Assembly: GCA_039809865.1 (NCBI GenBank)
Contig: JBDHVW010000040.1
Span: forward strand, 5,461-69,460
Length of the DNA: 64,000 nt
Source of the DNA: QWHO01 sp039809865
GTDB taxonomy: Bacteria; Vulcanimicrobiota; Xenobia; Xenobiales; QWHO01
Direction: 5' to 3'
Shown here: piece after piece, positions 1-8,062 of the stretch
How the letters are laid out: the number at the start of each line of letters is the position of its first letter
Position numbering within the stretch: position 1 is the stretch's first letter
Program-made: the position numbers and the translations under genes
Notes under the pieces: generated by a model
Database searches by the model: none
Seen by the model: the letters and a program-made list of their open reading frames with translations, nothing else
What the model was told of the DNA's origin: nothing

Positions 1-408
1 TTCTACAAGAAGCACGACCTCTTGCCGGAGCCGGGCCGGCCGATCGGGGGCGACATCCAGATCCACGGGTCGGGCGACTGGTACGAATGGAATTGGAACC
101 TCAACAGCAACTGGACCTGGGGCTGCGTCGGCCTGCGAGATTTCGACCTGGACGAGCTCCTGGCCCAGGAGCAGATCGGCCCGGGGACCCCGGTCACCAT
201 CGTGGGCACGGAGATCACCCGCGAGGATCTGGCAGCGATCGATCAGTGCGACCGGGCCGCCGTGGCGCGCGCCCTGCAGCGGGAGCTGGGCGAGGGGGCA
301 CGCTGCGACAGCGAGTGGCTGGGTCGCTACCAGCTGCGCAAAGGACTGCCGGTCACGTGCCAGGCGGACGCGCGCACCCAGAAGCTGCTGGGAGTGCTCA
401 AGCCCTGA
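1..408 (+). CDS. L,D-transpeptidase (YkuD domain), 5'-truncated by window edge
   Basis: The frame is open from base 1 to a TGA at 406-408, so the N-terminus lies outside the window. The visible 135 residues contain an IHG motif followed about 20 residues later by TWGCVGL. This matches the His...Gly-Cys active-site pattern of YkuD-type L,D-transpeptidases, in which the cysteine attacks the donor peptide to form 3-3 peptidoglycan cross-links or anchor proteins. The stretch after the cysteine (RDFDLDELL) also fits the family. Proteins of this kind act outside the cytoplasmic membrane; a signal peptide would be upstream and cannot be checked. The 3' end overlaps the remnant on the other strand by about 10 bases. 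Confidence 0.75.
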   Translation, partial: FYKKHDLLPEPGRPIGGDIQIHGSGDWYEWNWNLNSNWTWGCVGLRDFDLDELLAQEQIGPGTPVTIVGTEITREDLAAIDQCDRAAVARALQRELGEGARCDSEWLGRYQLRKGLPVTCQADARTQKLLGVLKP

Positions 409-509
409 CCTTTTGCAGCGCCAACATGAGACCGATCACGCCCAGACATGCCAGGACCGCCATCAGGCCCCCCGTCTCGAGTTTTTGTCCCGTGCGGACC
501 TGCCCGGCC
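398..509 (-). pseudogene. 3' remnant of a gene ending in a transmembrane segment, cut by the IS
   Basis: On the minus strand an open frame enters from the IS boundary and ends at TGA (400-398). It encodes about 36 residues: a short polar stretch with KLETGG, a hydrophobic segment of about 18 residues (LMAVLACLGVIGLMLA) and a short basic tail QKVRA. This is the layout of a C-terminal membrane anchor. Its 5' part is missing because the IS66 inverted repeat starts at base 510. It might be the far end of the secreted-protein gene broken at 2078-2372, but no target duplication links the two sides, so that is only a possibility. Confidence 0.4.
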
Positions 510-523
510 GTACATGTTTAGCG
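510..523 (+). repeat. IS66 terminal inverted repeat, left copy
   Basis: GTACATGTTTAGCG is an exact 14-bp match to the inverted copy at 2064-2077. The similarity stops immediately inside both copies. Confidence 0.85.
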
Positions 524-603
524 GATACCCCGTCGGGAAATCGGCAAGCAGCGGCCAAGCCGTTGTAGAGTCTATGGTGGCGGCGTCCTGAATGTGAGCG
601 GGC

Positions 604-2001
604 CTAGCCGTCGCGGGGCCAGCGGACCAGAGTGCTCAGGCTGCCCCAGCTCTTCAGGGCTTCGAGCACGACTGCGGTGAAGTCGACGCCTTGCTGACGG
701 CAGGTCGCGAAGACGCTGGTGAGCGTCTCGGTGACTTTGGCTCCGCGCTCGGTCTTGTTCCCGGCCGAGATCTTGCGGCTCAGCACCAGCGGACGGAGCT
801 GTCGCTCGGCGAGGTTGTTGGTGGCGTCTACGCCTTCTTGATAGAGGAACGTGAGGAGGTTGGCCTGGTGCTTGCGCAGGCGGTTGGCAATCTTGAGGTT
901 CTTCGAGTCGGTAATCTTGCCGGCCAGGAGCTCACCGATCCGGTGGCCGATGTTGGCGCGGCGGCGAGAAAACTCGTCGGCATCGAGTGTCGCCCGCTCG
1001 GCCGCAAGAGTGATCGCCTCTTTCAGGAGCGCGATGGCCCGTCTGGGAAAGTTCACGGCTCCCCGGGTCTGGAGGCGTTCGATGTCCTTCAGGGTGCGCA
1101 GGAAGTGGGCCAGACACTTGGACTTCAGTTCGTAGGGAAGGACGTTGTAGACCGCCAGGCAATCGCTCACGAGACACCCACCAAAATTGGGTCCGAGCAC
1201 CCGAAGAGCAACCTTGTGAGACCTGCTGTTGGTGATGACGAACAGCGTGAATTGGTCGTTTGCGAAGACCCAGGCCCAGTTCGTGAGCGACCGGACCCAC
1301 CAGCCAGTCTCATCAACGTGCGCCACCTTGCCGCTCCGGATTGCAGCCGCGATGGCTTGGTAGGTAGCGTCCAGGCACTGCGCCGTGTTCGAGAAGATCC
1401 CGAAGAGCCCACCCGCACTGACCCGGAGCCCGAACTGGTCTTGCAGCACAGCTGCAATCTTCTCAAGCGGTGCACCCAGCTGCACGCGCAGGCGTACCGC
1501 AAACGCGGCCGCGTTCGGTCCGATCGACGTTCCGGCGGCACCAGTGGCGACCGAGATCTGGTCAGGATGCCGTCGATGGGTTCGGCACTTGCAGCACGGG
1601 CAGAATCCGCTTGTCGTAACGAACCTGCGTCGATGGACAGTCATGACGGGCAGCTCGTCGACGAACTGCTCTTGAGTGCGAAGATCGATGAGGGCGCCGC
1701 CGCAGTGCTCACAGCCTTGCGGCGGGTCGACAACGACCGTCTCGTCGACTTGCTCCGGTTGCGGCCTCCAGGCGGCCTGGTGGCCCTTCGGACGGCCCGG
1801 AGGCTTCTTCTCGGGCTTGGGCTCCTCGCGCCGGAACGGAGCCGCTTGTCGCTTGGGTGCCCTCTGCGCCTCAAGCAGCATTGCCTCCGTCCGCTCCTGA
1901 CGAGCCTTCAGCTCCGCATTCTCGGCTCGCAGCTTGGCGTTCTCCTCGCGCAGTTGCTTGAGCTCTGCCAGAAGGGCCTTGATCTCGTCGGCTTGGGCCA
2001 T
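604..2001 (-). CDS. IS66 family transposase (TnpC type)
   Basis: This 465-residue protein has the full IS66 layout. A leucine-rich coiled coil covers residues 3-48, followed by a basic linker with PPGRPKGHQ. A zinc-binding region has CEHC (97-100) and CPCCKC (134-139). The DDE catalytic core has D230 in HVDETGWW, D280 in VSDCLAVYN and E399 in NNLAERQLRP. It catalyses cut-and-paste style transposition of the surrounding element. Length and motifs look intact, so it could still be active. The ATG at 2001 starts the coiled coil. Confidence 0.95.
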   Translation of the reverse strand: MAQADEIKALLAELKQLREENAKLRAENAELKARQERTEAMLLEAQRAPKRQAAPFRREEPKPEKKPPGRPKGHQAAWRPQPEQVDETVVVDPPQGCEHCGGALIDLRTQEQFVDELPVMTVHRRRFVTTSGFCPCCKCRTHRRHPDQISVATGAAGTSIGPNAAAFAVRLRVQLGAPLEKIAAVLQDQFGLRVSAGGLFGIFSNTAQCLDATYQAIAAAIRSGKVAHVDETGWWVRSLTNWAWVFANDQFTLFVITNSRSHKVALRVLGPNFGGCLVSDCLAVYNVLPYELKSKCLAHFLRTLKDIERLQTRGAVNFPRRAIALLKEAITLAAERATLDADEFSRRRANIGHRIGELLAGKITDSKNLKIANRLRKHQANLLTFLYQEGVDATNNLAERQLRPLVLSRKISAGNKTERGAKVTETLTSVFATCRQQGVDFTAVVLEALKSWGSLSTLVRWPRDG

Positions 2002-2063
2002 AGAACGAGCCTTCGATCTCGCAGGCCAAGTACCTTGCGCATCCTTGAACTTTTTTCACAATG

Positions 2064-2077
2064 CGCTAAACATGTAC
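2064..2077 (-). repeat. IS66 terminal inverted repeat, right copy
   Basis: CGCTAAACATGTAC is the exact reverse complement of 510-523. It lies about 60 bases upstream of the transposase start codon. Confidence 0.85.
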
Positions 2078-2372
2078 TGAGAGAATGGTATATGGACTCC
2101 GCCCTAGGACGGTCAATGTGGGCGCACCAATAGGCCGCGTGGTCCATAGCCGCCGCTCCCAATGTAGTCCCCGGGTGGGCTGCGGCTAACGCCAGGAGGG
2201 CATCGACCCCCTCGGCAAACTTCTGCTTTTTGAATATCAGTTGCTCAGCCTGCAGGAACTCGGGGGTCATCTGGAAGGGCTCATAGACCCGTGGCGGTTG
2301 GCCGAGACTATCGGATGTCTGCCAGAGACAGAGGCCCAGAGCTAAACCTAAGATCAATAGCGCTTTACGCAT
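2078..2372 (-). pseudogene. 5' fragment of a secreted-protein gene, interrupted at the IS end
   Basis: The frame starts at ATG 2372 with a clear signal peptide (MRKALLILGLALGLCLW, cleavage probably near SLGQ). It runs about 98 codons before crossing into the IS inverted repeat at 2077. The mature part contains FLQAEQLIFKKQKFAEGVDALLALAAAHPG followed by an alanine-rich helix, reminiscent of a TPR-like helical pair; I do not recognise the family. Beyond the IS boundary the frame reads IS sequence, so the original C-terminus is lost. It lies directly downstream of the large secreted-protein gene with a 16-base gap, suggesting a former two-gene unit. Confidence 0.65.
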
Positions 2373-2388
2373 AGCTTCCTCCTAAGGT

Positions 2389-5214
2389 TCAGGGTACGGG
2401 AGTTGCGAAAGGCATCGGCCCGTTGCCAAAATTCAGCTTTGGAGGGTCCGTATTCCACTGACCGCTGGGCACTCGCCACACTTTCGAAACCGAATTCTTG
2501 TCAATCCGCAATGAATTTGTATTCTGATTCCTCAATATCTTGAACGGGATATAGTAGTAGTTGCCGCCGTCGAACGCGCAGGCATTGAGAAGGCTGTCGT
2601 CCCCGCCCGCTTTCCAGGCTTTGAGGTTGGCCCAGACCCAGGACTCAGCCTCCTTTCCCCCTCTCGCGCCCAACTCGGCGCGATAGAAGCTCATAGCTGT
2701 CTGGTCGGCCAGAAGGGCAACCGGGCCGGCATAACCAAGCAGGTTGGTGCCCGGGATCAAGGCGTGCCACAAGGCCCCCCCAAATTGTCGGTCGGCAACC
2801 GGGGCGTTGGGGCCGTGGTCCTGATGCAGGTTGTTGTAGTCGTGCAGGTCCAGTGCCTCGCAGCTGGTAAGGTAGAGCGTTCGTAGTCCCCCAAACGCTC
2901 CCGGTGGCAGCAAGTCGGGAATCAGAAGGTCTCCGAAGGCTGGCACGCTGTCCTGGCCGAGATCGATCCCCCCGTCATGTCCTCCATGCTGGTCAATGAG
3001 CAAGACCTCGGCCGGGTGCTTCACCTTGACGGTGGCCACCAGGGGAGTGACCAGTCCCTCGTTCGCGGATCCCTTTTCCTCCAATCTCACCAAGACCGCC
3101 TCAAAACCGAGCGCGAGCACATTGTCGCGGCTGTTGTCCGCCGAGGTCGGAGGAATGTCCGGGGGGCTGGTGAGATTGGTGACCGGAAGACGGAATTTCT
3201 CGTCGAGCACCCCGAGCGCAGCAGCGCTCCCCGTGTAGGGCTGCACCGCTCCGAAGAGTCCGGCAAAGTCTAGATACTGGGTGCTTTGAGCGCTGCCGAA
3301 GATGCCTCTGGTCCCGCAGTAGGTATGGTCGGCCAGGCCAGTCGACTTGATCAAATCCGGAGCGAGCAGGACGAGGCCCTCCCAGAGGTCCAAGAAGGTA
3401 CCATCGGGGCCCTTGACGCGGGTCAAGGTCATTTCCTGACTGCCCTGGCTGAGGGTGCTCTCGAGGACGACCTTGAGATGCTCGGGCCCCTCCACCACCT
3501 GGTGCTGGGCATCCTCGAACCGGAGGTCGCGGGCGCGAATCTGCCACGTACCGGTGCTCGGATTGACCTTCTTGAGCAACTCCCAGCGGTCCCGGCCATC
3601 AGGAGTCGTCAGGTCATGGGGGCCGGGCATCTCCAGCGCCACCCGACGTACCGCGCCCTTGGGCCCGCTCAACACCTCATCCGTCAGAACCTCGAGCTGA
3701 GGATTCGTTTGACCCGTCACTCGGAAGAGCGCCTCGGCCCTCTCGAGCACGCATGGCCCCGGGTCGCCTGCACGGGCGACCATCCTGGCCTCACTGACAT
3801 CCGTGCCACCGCCCTCGCTGCCACCCGACTCGCAGGCCGTCGCTACCAGCTCAAACTTGTAGTCCGTCGGGTCCAGCGCCACTCCTTCCACTCTCGCATC
3901 CCAGTCGATGGCCGGAAAGCGGATCGAAGCCCCCAAACTCTCGTCGGGGAGAAAGGTCCTGATAAGCTTTCCAGTATCCTTCTTGCGAACTTCCAAGACC
4001 CAGTCATAGCTAGGGACGGTGTTAAAGCCGACCGCGGCCAGCCTGGCCCGGTAGTGCAACTTGACCGGCTCGGTAGACCCCTCTGGGATGGCATCGGGAT
4101 CCAGGGTCTCTGGCGTCACCTCATCCGAAATGAGGAGAATTCGCTGCCCGGGCACGACACTGTTGCGAGAGGCCCGGTAGCGCACTCCTTCGTAGGCCTG
4201 CGCTGATGCCTCAACCGTGTAGGGAAAAATCGGCGGGTCACCCGCGGCACGCGATTGGAGCTCGAAGAGCGACCGGTCGCAACATCCGTTGGGGCATTGC
4301 GCCCGTGGAACCAGCCGAAGCCGCCTGGGTAGGTCCCCCCTTGCGGCCGTCAGGGCCAGGTCGGCGGGCGACCAGGTAAAGTCGATGCTCGCTCCTGGCT
4401 GTTGCCCGGTATCGGCTCCGATGGCGTCGATGAAAGCCTTCCAGGCCGGCTGGACCAGCTCGCTCAGGTCGTCCCAGTGGAAGGCGTTGGTAATCTGGAC
4501 CGGCTCGGGAGGGTCGCCCGTGGCAATTTCGACGGCCGGAAACGGATCGTCAAATGCGATTCCCTTCTGGCGATAGGTCTCGGTCCGAATGTGGGTTCCG
4601 TTCTGGCTGGCCGAAAGTGTGTACTCTCCCGAGTAAGCAGACCGAAAGACCGGCGTGAGGGGGAAAGAGCCGGACTGAGTCGCGATCTCCTCGTCTCCCG
4701 TATCGAACAGCACGACGTTCCCAACGGTGGTCTTTACCTTGAAGTAGTCTGTTGTGACGCCACCGACGGTTGCCTGCCTCCAGCGATAATCCATCGTGTA
4801 GGTCAGCACGTTGGTGTCCAGGATGTTGTTCTCGTCGAATTGCCCGGCAGTCGCTCCGTTGTCCTGTCGTTGCTCGTGGATGTACACGGGCCGCGGCAGC
4901 GGCAGGCTCCAGGTCCAGACGATCACGCCATGCTCCTGCAAAGGGGCGCCAAAGCCTCTGGGCGCAACCCCGTTGAACAGGCCAATGAGCAAGCCGTCCG
5001 GCGTGTAGGCCTGATAGGGCTGCGTCGAACCCTGCAACTGGTAGACGTTCGAGCCGACGATCTGGGAAAGCTCGGAAGTCGAGCCTGAACTGCTTACGAA
5101 GCGCTGGGGGTTGCGCCGAAAGCGCGCCTGGCGCAAAATTTCCCTGGCCTGCGCTGGGTCACCAGGAAGAATTTGGAGGCCCTGGTCTGTGTCGGCCGCC
5201 AATCCCACGGCCAC
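2389..5214 (-). CDS. large secreted/lipoprotein-like protein of unknown function, caspase-like C-terminal part
   Basis: The 941 residues from the first in-frame start (GTG 5214) show no recognised domain over most of the length. The protein is rich in beta-type sequence, with a Cys-containing patch CPNGCCDRS near residue 305. Near residues 740-800 it has VLLIDQHGGHDGG and LYLTSCEAL, resembling the His-Gly and Cys motifs of clan CD (caspase/gingipain) peptidases; this is a weak hint. In-frame codons continue upstream of the GTG to a 12-base G run at 5267-5278, and a lipoprotein-like leader lies beyond it in another frame. The real start is therefore probably upstream and frame-shifted. The unit is followed by the IS-broken secreted gene. 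Confidence 0.7.
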   Translation of the reverse strand: MAVGLAADTDQGLQILPGDPAQAREILRQARFRRNPQRFVSSSGSTSELSQIVGSNVYQLQGSTQPYQAYTPDGLLIGLFNGVAPRGFGAPLQEHGVIVWTWSLPLPRPVYIHEQRQDNGATAGQFDENNILDTNVLTYTMDYRWRQATVGGVTTDYFKVKTTVGNVVLFDTGDEEIATQSGSFPLTPVFRSAYSGEYTLSASQNGTHIRTETYRQKGIAFDDPFPAVEIATGDPPEPVQITNAFHWDDLSELVQPAWKAFIDAIGADTGQQPGASIDFTWSPADLALTAARGDLPRRLRLVPRAQCPNGCCDRSLFELQSRAAGDPPIFPYTVEASAQAYEGVRYRASRNSVVPGQRILLISDEVTPETLDPDAIPEGSTEPVKLHYRARLAAVGFNTVPSYDWVLEVRKKDTGKLIRTFLPDESLGASIRFPAIDWDARVEGVALDPTDYKFELVATACESGGSEGGGTDVSEARMVARAGDPGPCVLERAEALFRVTGQTNPQLEVLTDEVLSGPKGAVRRVALEMPGPHDLTTPDGRDRWELLKKVNPSTGTWQIRARDLRFEDAQHQVVEGPEHLKVVLESTLSQGSQEMTLTRVKGPDGTFLDLWEGLVLLAPDLIKSTGLADHTYCGTRGIFGSAQSTQYLDFAGLFGAVQPYTGSAAALGVLDEKFRLPVTNLTSPPDIPPTSADNSRDNVLALGFEAVLVRLEEKGSANEGLVTPLVATVKVKHPAEVLLIDQHGGHDGGIDLGQDSVPAFGDLLIPDLLPPGAFGGLRTLYLTSCEALDLHDYNNLHQDHGPNAPVADRQFGGALWHALIPGTNLLGYAGPVALLADQTAMSFYRAELGARGGKEAESWVWANLKAWKAGGDDSLLNACAFDGGNYYYIPFKILRNQNTNSLRIDKNSVSKVWRVPSGQWNTDPPKLNFGNGPMPFATPVP

Positions 5215-5266
5215 AAAGCTCTTAGGGTTTGGCTGGAGGGTCAGAGAGCTTTGCTCTGCGGCGCCG

Positions 5267-5278
5267 CCCCCCCCCCCC
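5267..5278 (-). repeat. 12-base poly-G tract (coding strand) at a frame break
   Basis: Twelve consecutive C on the plus strand are 12 G on the coding strand. The tract joins a hydrophobic leader ending LSACGDSTTV-Gly(n) to the frame AAEQSSLTLQPNPKSFVAV that runs into the large protein. The two are in different frames with 12 G; 11 or 14 G would join them. Such runs are slip-prone in cells and also error-prone in sequencing. Confidence 0.8.
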
Positions 5279-5375
5279 GACAGTCGTGCTGTCCCCGCAT
5301 GCCGAGAGCCAGAGAAGTGAACCGACCAGGGAAAAGCCCAGCAATCGTTTCAAGATATTGCTTCTAGTCGGCATC
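5279..5375 (-). other. lipoprotein-like signal leader out of frame with the downstream protein
   Basis: From ATG 5375 the frame reads MPTRSNILKRLL, a typical basic n-region. The next frame reads GFSLVGSLLWLSAC, a hydrophobic core plus a lipobox ending in Cys. Joining these two pieces would need one base fewer near 5338-5341 (GCTTGGG). Joining the leader to the body would need a change in the G run at 5267-5278. Two defects in one leader suggest either a decayed or switched gene or assembly errors; I cannot tell which. As read, no intact leader precedes the 941-residue frame. Confidence 0.5.
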
Positions 5376-5413
5376 GATCCCCCAAGAATGCTTTCTAGCC
5401 GAACTCCTTCGGC

Positions 5414-5469
5414 CTCGAGCCACCAATCGCCTTCATTAAATTTCGTTCAATACTCAAACGTGGCTCGAG
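5414..5469. repeat. 10-bp inverted repeat with 36-base AT-rich loop
   Basis: CTCGAGCCAC (5414-5423) and GTGGCTCGAG (5460-5469) are exact inverted copies. They end just before the stop codon region of the multi-HTH gene (5472) and upstream of the large secreted gene. It could be a long-loop terminator or a protein-binding site. Confidence 0.5.
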
Positions 5470-5471
5470 CT

Positions 5472-8048
5472 CTACCTGCGCCGCCGCCTTTGTCTGGCCC
5501 AATCCTCCAGATCGAGCCGGTTGATGAGAAGATTGTCGAGCAGACGAACGGCCCGAATGCTTCCACCTTTTATGGCCCGGGCGATTGTTGCCCTGGTGGT
5601 CCCCACAATCCGGGCGGCCTCTCTCTGGTTGATGATCAGAGGCAACGGGCCCGGGTCGAGACCCGACCGCTCCAGAAAATCGCGCCACCATGGCTCCAGC
5701 TCCTCCGGGCGCGCGGCCGCCCCCAGGGGCTTCAAAACGTCGGGCTCGATTCCGGTCAGAAGGGCCATCTGCTCGGCTGACACCATATGCCGTGAGCGGT
5801 ACCAAGCCTGCAAGTCGTCCGGGGCGAACATATATTGGAAGAGCTTTCCCTTGAAGCTCTGGCGCCGGGCCGGCAACTGCCCCCGGAGGGCCGCCTGGTG
5901 GATCAGATCGCGTTTGCAGCCGAGCAAGTCCGCCGCCTGCACCACGTCGAGCGCGCCCGGGATGCCGGCCTCGGCCGGCGCCACCTCGGCGAAATACTGC
6001 TTCGCAAACTCAAGGACTGCCTCGCGAGGCAAGAGATAGACCGGTCGGTTTCCGACGGAAATCTTTTGGGCTGGCAGCTTGCCTTGCCCATGGGCCCTCC
6101 TCAAAACATCGATGGAGACTCCGGTCAGCCGGGAGGCCTCCTCAAACTTGACGAACTCCTCCTGGATGGCGGGGGGTAAAGCAAAGGCTCGCCTCTCCTC
6201 GAGCTGTGCCAGCCATGGCTCCATCTCTTCGCGTCGCACCACCAGACCACGCCGGAGGCCCAGAACTCCCTGGGGGAACCAGGCCCTGATCGCCCGGAGC
6301 TTGTTGGCTCGAATGGCATTGCCGATGGTCACGGTCGAAATGCCCAGTTTCTCGCTCCAGCCACGCACGCTCAGAGCGCCTTCGGGCGGAAGCTCCTGGC
6401 GCAACCACTCGGTGAAAACGGAACGCTGGACCAGGAGGCGATAGCCGCAGCCATCCGGTACGGGCCTTTTCACACCCGGAAAGCGGCCCTGAGCGATAAA
6501 TCGGCCCAACGAATTCGGATGAAATCCGCTCAGCTCGGCGGCCTGGCTCAAGCTCAACAGCTCCCCGAGGTTTTCGTCCGGATGAAACTCCAGTCTTGCC
6601 TTGTAGCTCGAGGCCCATTCCTGGAGCTGCTCGCCCCGAACCACGAACCACCTCAGACGGCGATGAGTGCGCTCCTCGGCGTGCAGCTCGCCCTGCTGGA
6701 TCGCTCTGCGGATGACGCACGGGTGAAGGTGAACCGTCCGACCTGCCTGGAGAATGGAATAGCAGTCAGGCTCGACGGGGCGTTCGATCGTGCGAAAGCT
6801 TGCCGCCAGGTCGAGATCCCCTCGCAGGATTCGATAGCTGAAGCCGAACTGGCCGAGGCCGGCGACGCGCTCGCCGGGCAATTCCCCACGAAGGAGCAGT
6901 CCCCGTAGCCTCCGAGCGTGGACGCCGGTCAGGTGGGCCACGGTCGGCAGAGGGAGACGCTCGTTGCAGCTCAACCACTCCTCAAAAACCGTCTGGTCCA
7001 AAAATTGCGGCTTCCTCGGGTCGGCGGCAAGCTCCCCCGCGCGCAGCGCCTTGAGAATGCAGCCGATGGGAGCCCCGGCTCGGCCCGCTGCCTGAACCAC
7101 CGTCAGCCCGGCGCCAGAGGCCACGTTTTCCAGAACTCGCTTGAAACCACCATAGCGCGCCTTGACTTGACCCCTGAGCCATTCGTCGGCCTGGCGTAGC
7201 TCCTCCGAGCTGCCAATTCCGATCAGCTCGCGAAGCCCCAGAACGGCTTTGAGAATACCCGGCGGAGCGCCGTCGTCAGGCCACTTCTGAACTGGCTCCT
7301 CGAGCCTGGAGAGGGACAGGCCGGCCAGGGCGACGGCTTCCTCCGGGGACTCCCAGAAACGCTGGATACACTCGGTGAGAGCCCGATTCCGGGCCAGATC
7401 GACGGCAGCAACCTGGCGCGTGAGGCCGCCCATGAGGCGCAACCGTCCCAGGACTTCGTTGGGAGACAGCACCGGCCCCGTTAGAAAATGCTCTGGCAGA
7501 AGCGGCTGAGGCAGCGGCAGCCAGGTGCTCTCGCGGAGAGCCTCACGGGCCGTGCCGAAGTGGATCCAGATATCCCGCAGCAGGCGGCCAAACCCTCGCC
7601 GCGCGAGCCGGCCCTCGTCGAGTGGCAGCCCGCGCTCGGCAAGTTGCGCCACTGCCAGAGCCGTGGCCCCGCGCGACCAGTGCCGGCGTGGCATATACTC
7701 CACCCGCACTCCGGCGAGCAAAAGCGCCTCGGTCCACCCCCCGAGCCGTCGCACAGCCAGGGCGACGAGAGACGCGTCAGGAAACTTTCCGCGGGGTAGC
7801 TCGGCTCCGTCCAGAATTGCGTCGCGCAGCTCCGTCCACATCTGGATCGGCGGGCGACCTCTCCTCCAGCGGCCCCGAGCGGCCGCCACGAGCCTCCAGG
7901 GCAGACCAGCTTCCTGCAGGGCCGCCACCCACGTTCCGTAGCGGTCTAGTGCCTCTCGATAGACAGCGTGGCCTGCGACCCGAATGGCCTGAGAAGAGGG
8001 GATGGGTCCGTGCTCGGCCCACAACGAGCGAAGGGTGGCTTCGATCAT
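5472..8048 (-). CDS. tandem helix-turn-helix (excisionase/MerR-like) DNA-binding protein with N-terminal homing-endonuclease-associated repeats
   Basis: The protein has 858 residues built almost entirely of repeats. Residues 1-170 hold about three copies of a motif like LRSLWAEHG.IPSS...YREALDRYGTWVAALQEAGL, which resembles the homing-endonuclease-associated repeat. From about residue 310 to the end there are about nine units of the Xis/MerR-type helix-turn-helix pattern. Examples are LTVVQAAGRAGAP..ILKALRAGEL, LSLSQAAELSGFHPNSLGRFIAQGRF, VVQAADLLGCKRDLIHQAALRGQLPA and IINQREAARIVGTTRATIARAIKGGSI, each followed by a short wing and a D/E-x-W end. No nuclease or recombinase motif is visible. 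A multivalent DNA-binding or architectural role is the simplest reading. The gene lies 14 bases downstream of the 8063-8503 gene on the same strand. Confidence 0.7.
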   Translation of the reverse strand: MIEATLRSLWAEHGPIPSSQAIRVAGHAVYREALDRYGTWVAALQEAGLPWRLVAAARGRWRRGRPPIQMWTELRDAILDGAELPRGKFPDASLVALAVRRLGGWTEALLLAGVRVEYMPRRHWSRGATALAVAQLAERGLPLDEGRLARRGFGRLLRDIWIHFGTAREALRESTWLPLPQPLLPEHFLTGPVLSPNEVLGRLRLMGGLTRQVAAVDLARNRALTECIQRFWESPEEAVALAGLSLSRLEEPVQKWPDDGAPPGILKAVLGLRELIGIGSSEELRQADEWLRGQVKARYGGFKRVLENVASGAGLTVVQAAGRAGAPIGCILKALRAGELAADPRKPQFLDQTVFEEWLSCNERLPLPTVAHLTGVHARRLRGLLLRGELPGERVAGLGQFGFSYRILRGDLDLAASFRTIERPVEPDCYSILQAGRTVHLHPCVIRRAIQQGELHAEERTHRRLRWFVVRGEQLQEWASSYKARLEFHPDENLGELLSLSQAAELSGFHPNSLGRFIAQGRFPGVKRPVPDGCGYRLLVQRSVFTEWLRQELPPEGALSVRGWSEKLGISTVTIGNAIRANKLRAIRAWFPQGVLGLRRGLVVRREEMEPWLAQLEERRAFALPPAIQEEFVKFEEASRLTGVSIDVLRRAHGQGKLPAQKISVGNRPVYLLPREAVLEFAKQYFAEVAPAEAGIPGALDVVQAADLLGCKRDLIHQAALRGQLPARRQSFKGKLFQYMFAPDDLQAWYRSRHMVSAEQMALLTGIEPDVLKPLGAAARPEELEPWWRDFLERSGLDPGPLPLIINQREAARIVGTTRATIARAIKGGSIRAVRLLDNLLINRLDLEDWARQRRRRR

Positions 8049-8062
8049 GGGCTACGGACTCT

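Larger units (their letters stand above)
510..2077 (-). mobile_element. IS66-family insertion sequence (single-transposase type)
   Basis: A single IS66 transposase gene is flanked by 14-bp terminal inverted repeats: GTACATGTTTAGCG at 510-523 and its reverse complement at 2064-2077. No tnpA/tnpB partners are present, which matches the ISBst12-like subgroup that carries only the large transposase. IS66 elements normally leave 8-bp target duplications. Here the outer flanks (502-509 and 2078-2085) differ, so the element or its surroundings were rearranged after insertion. Broken reading frames abut both ends. Confidence 0.85.

Noticed and set aside
691..2133. A 480-codon plus-strand frame opposite the IS66 transposase
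   Set aside because: The transposase has DDE residues and zinc ligands; this frame is its antisense shadow.
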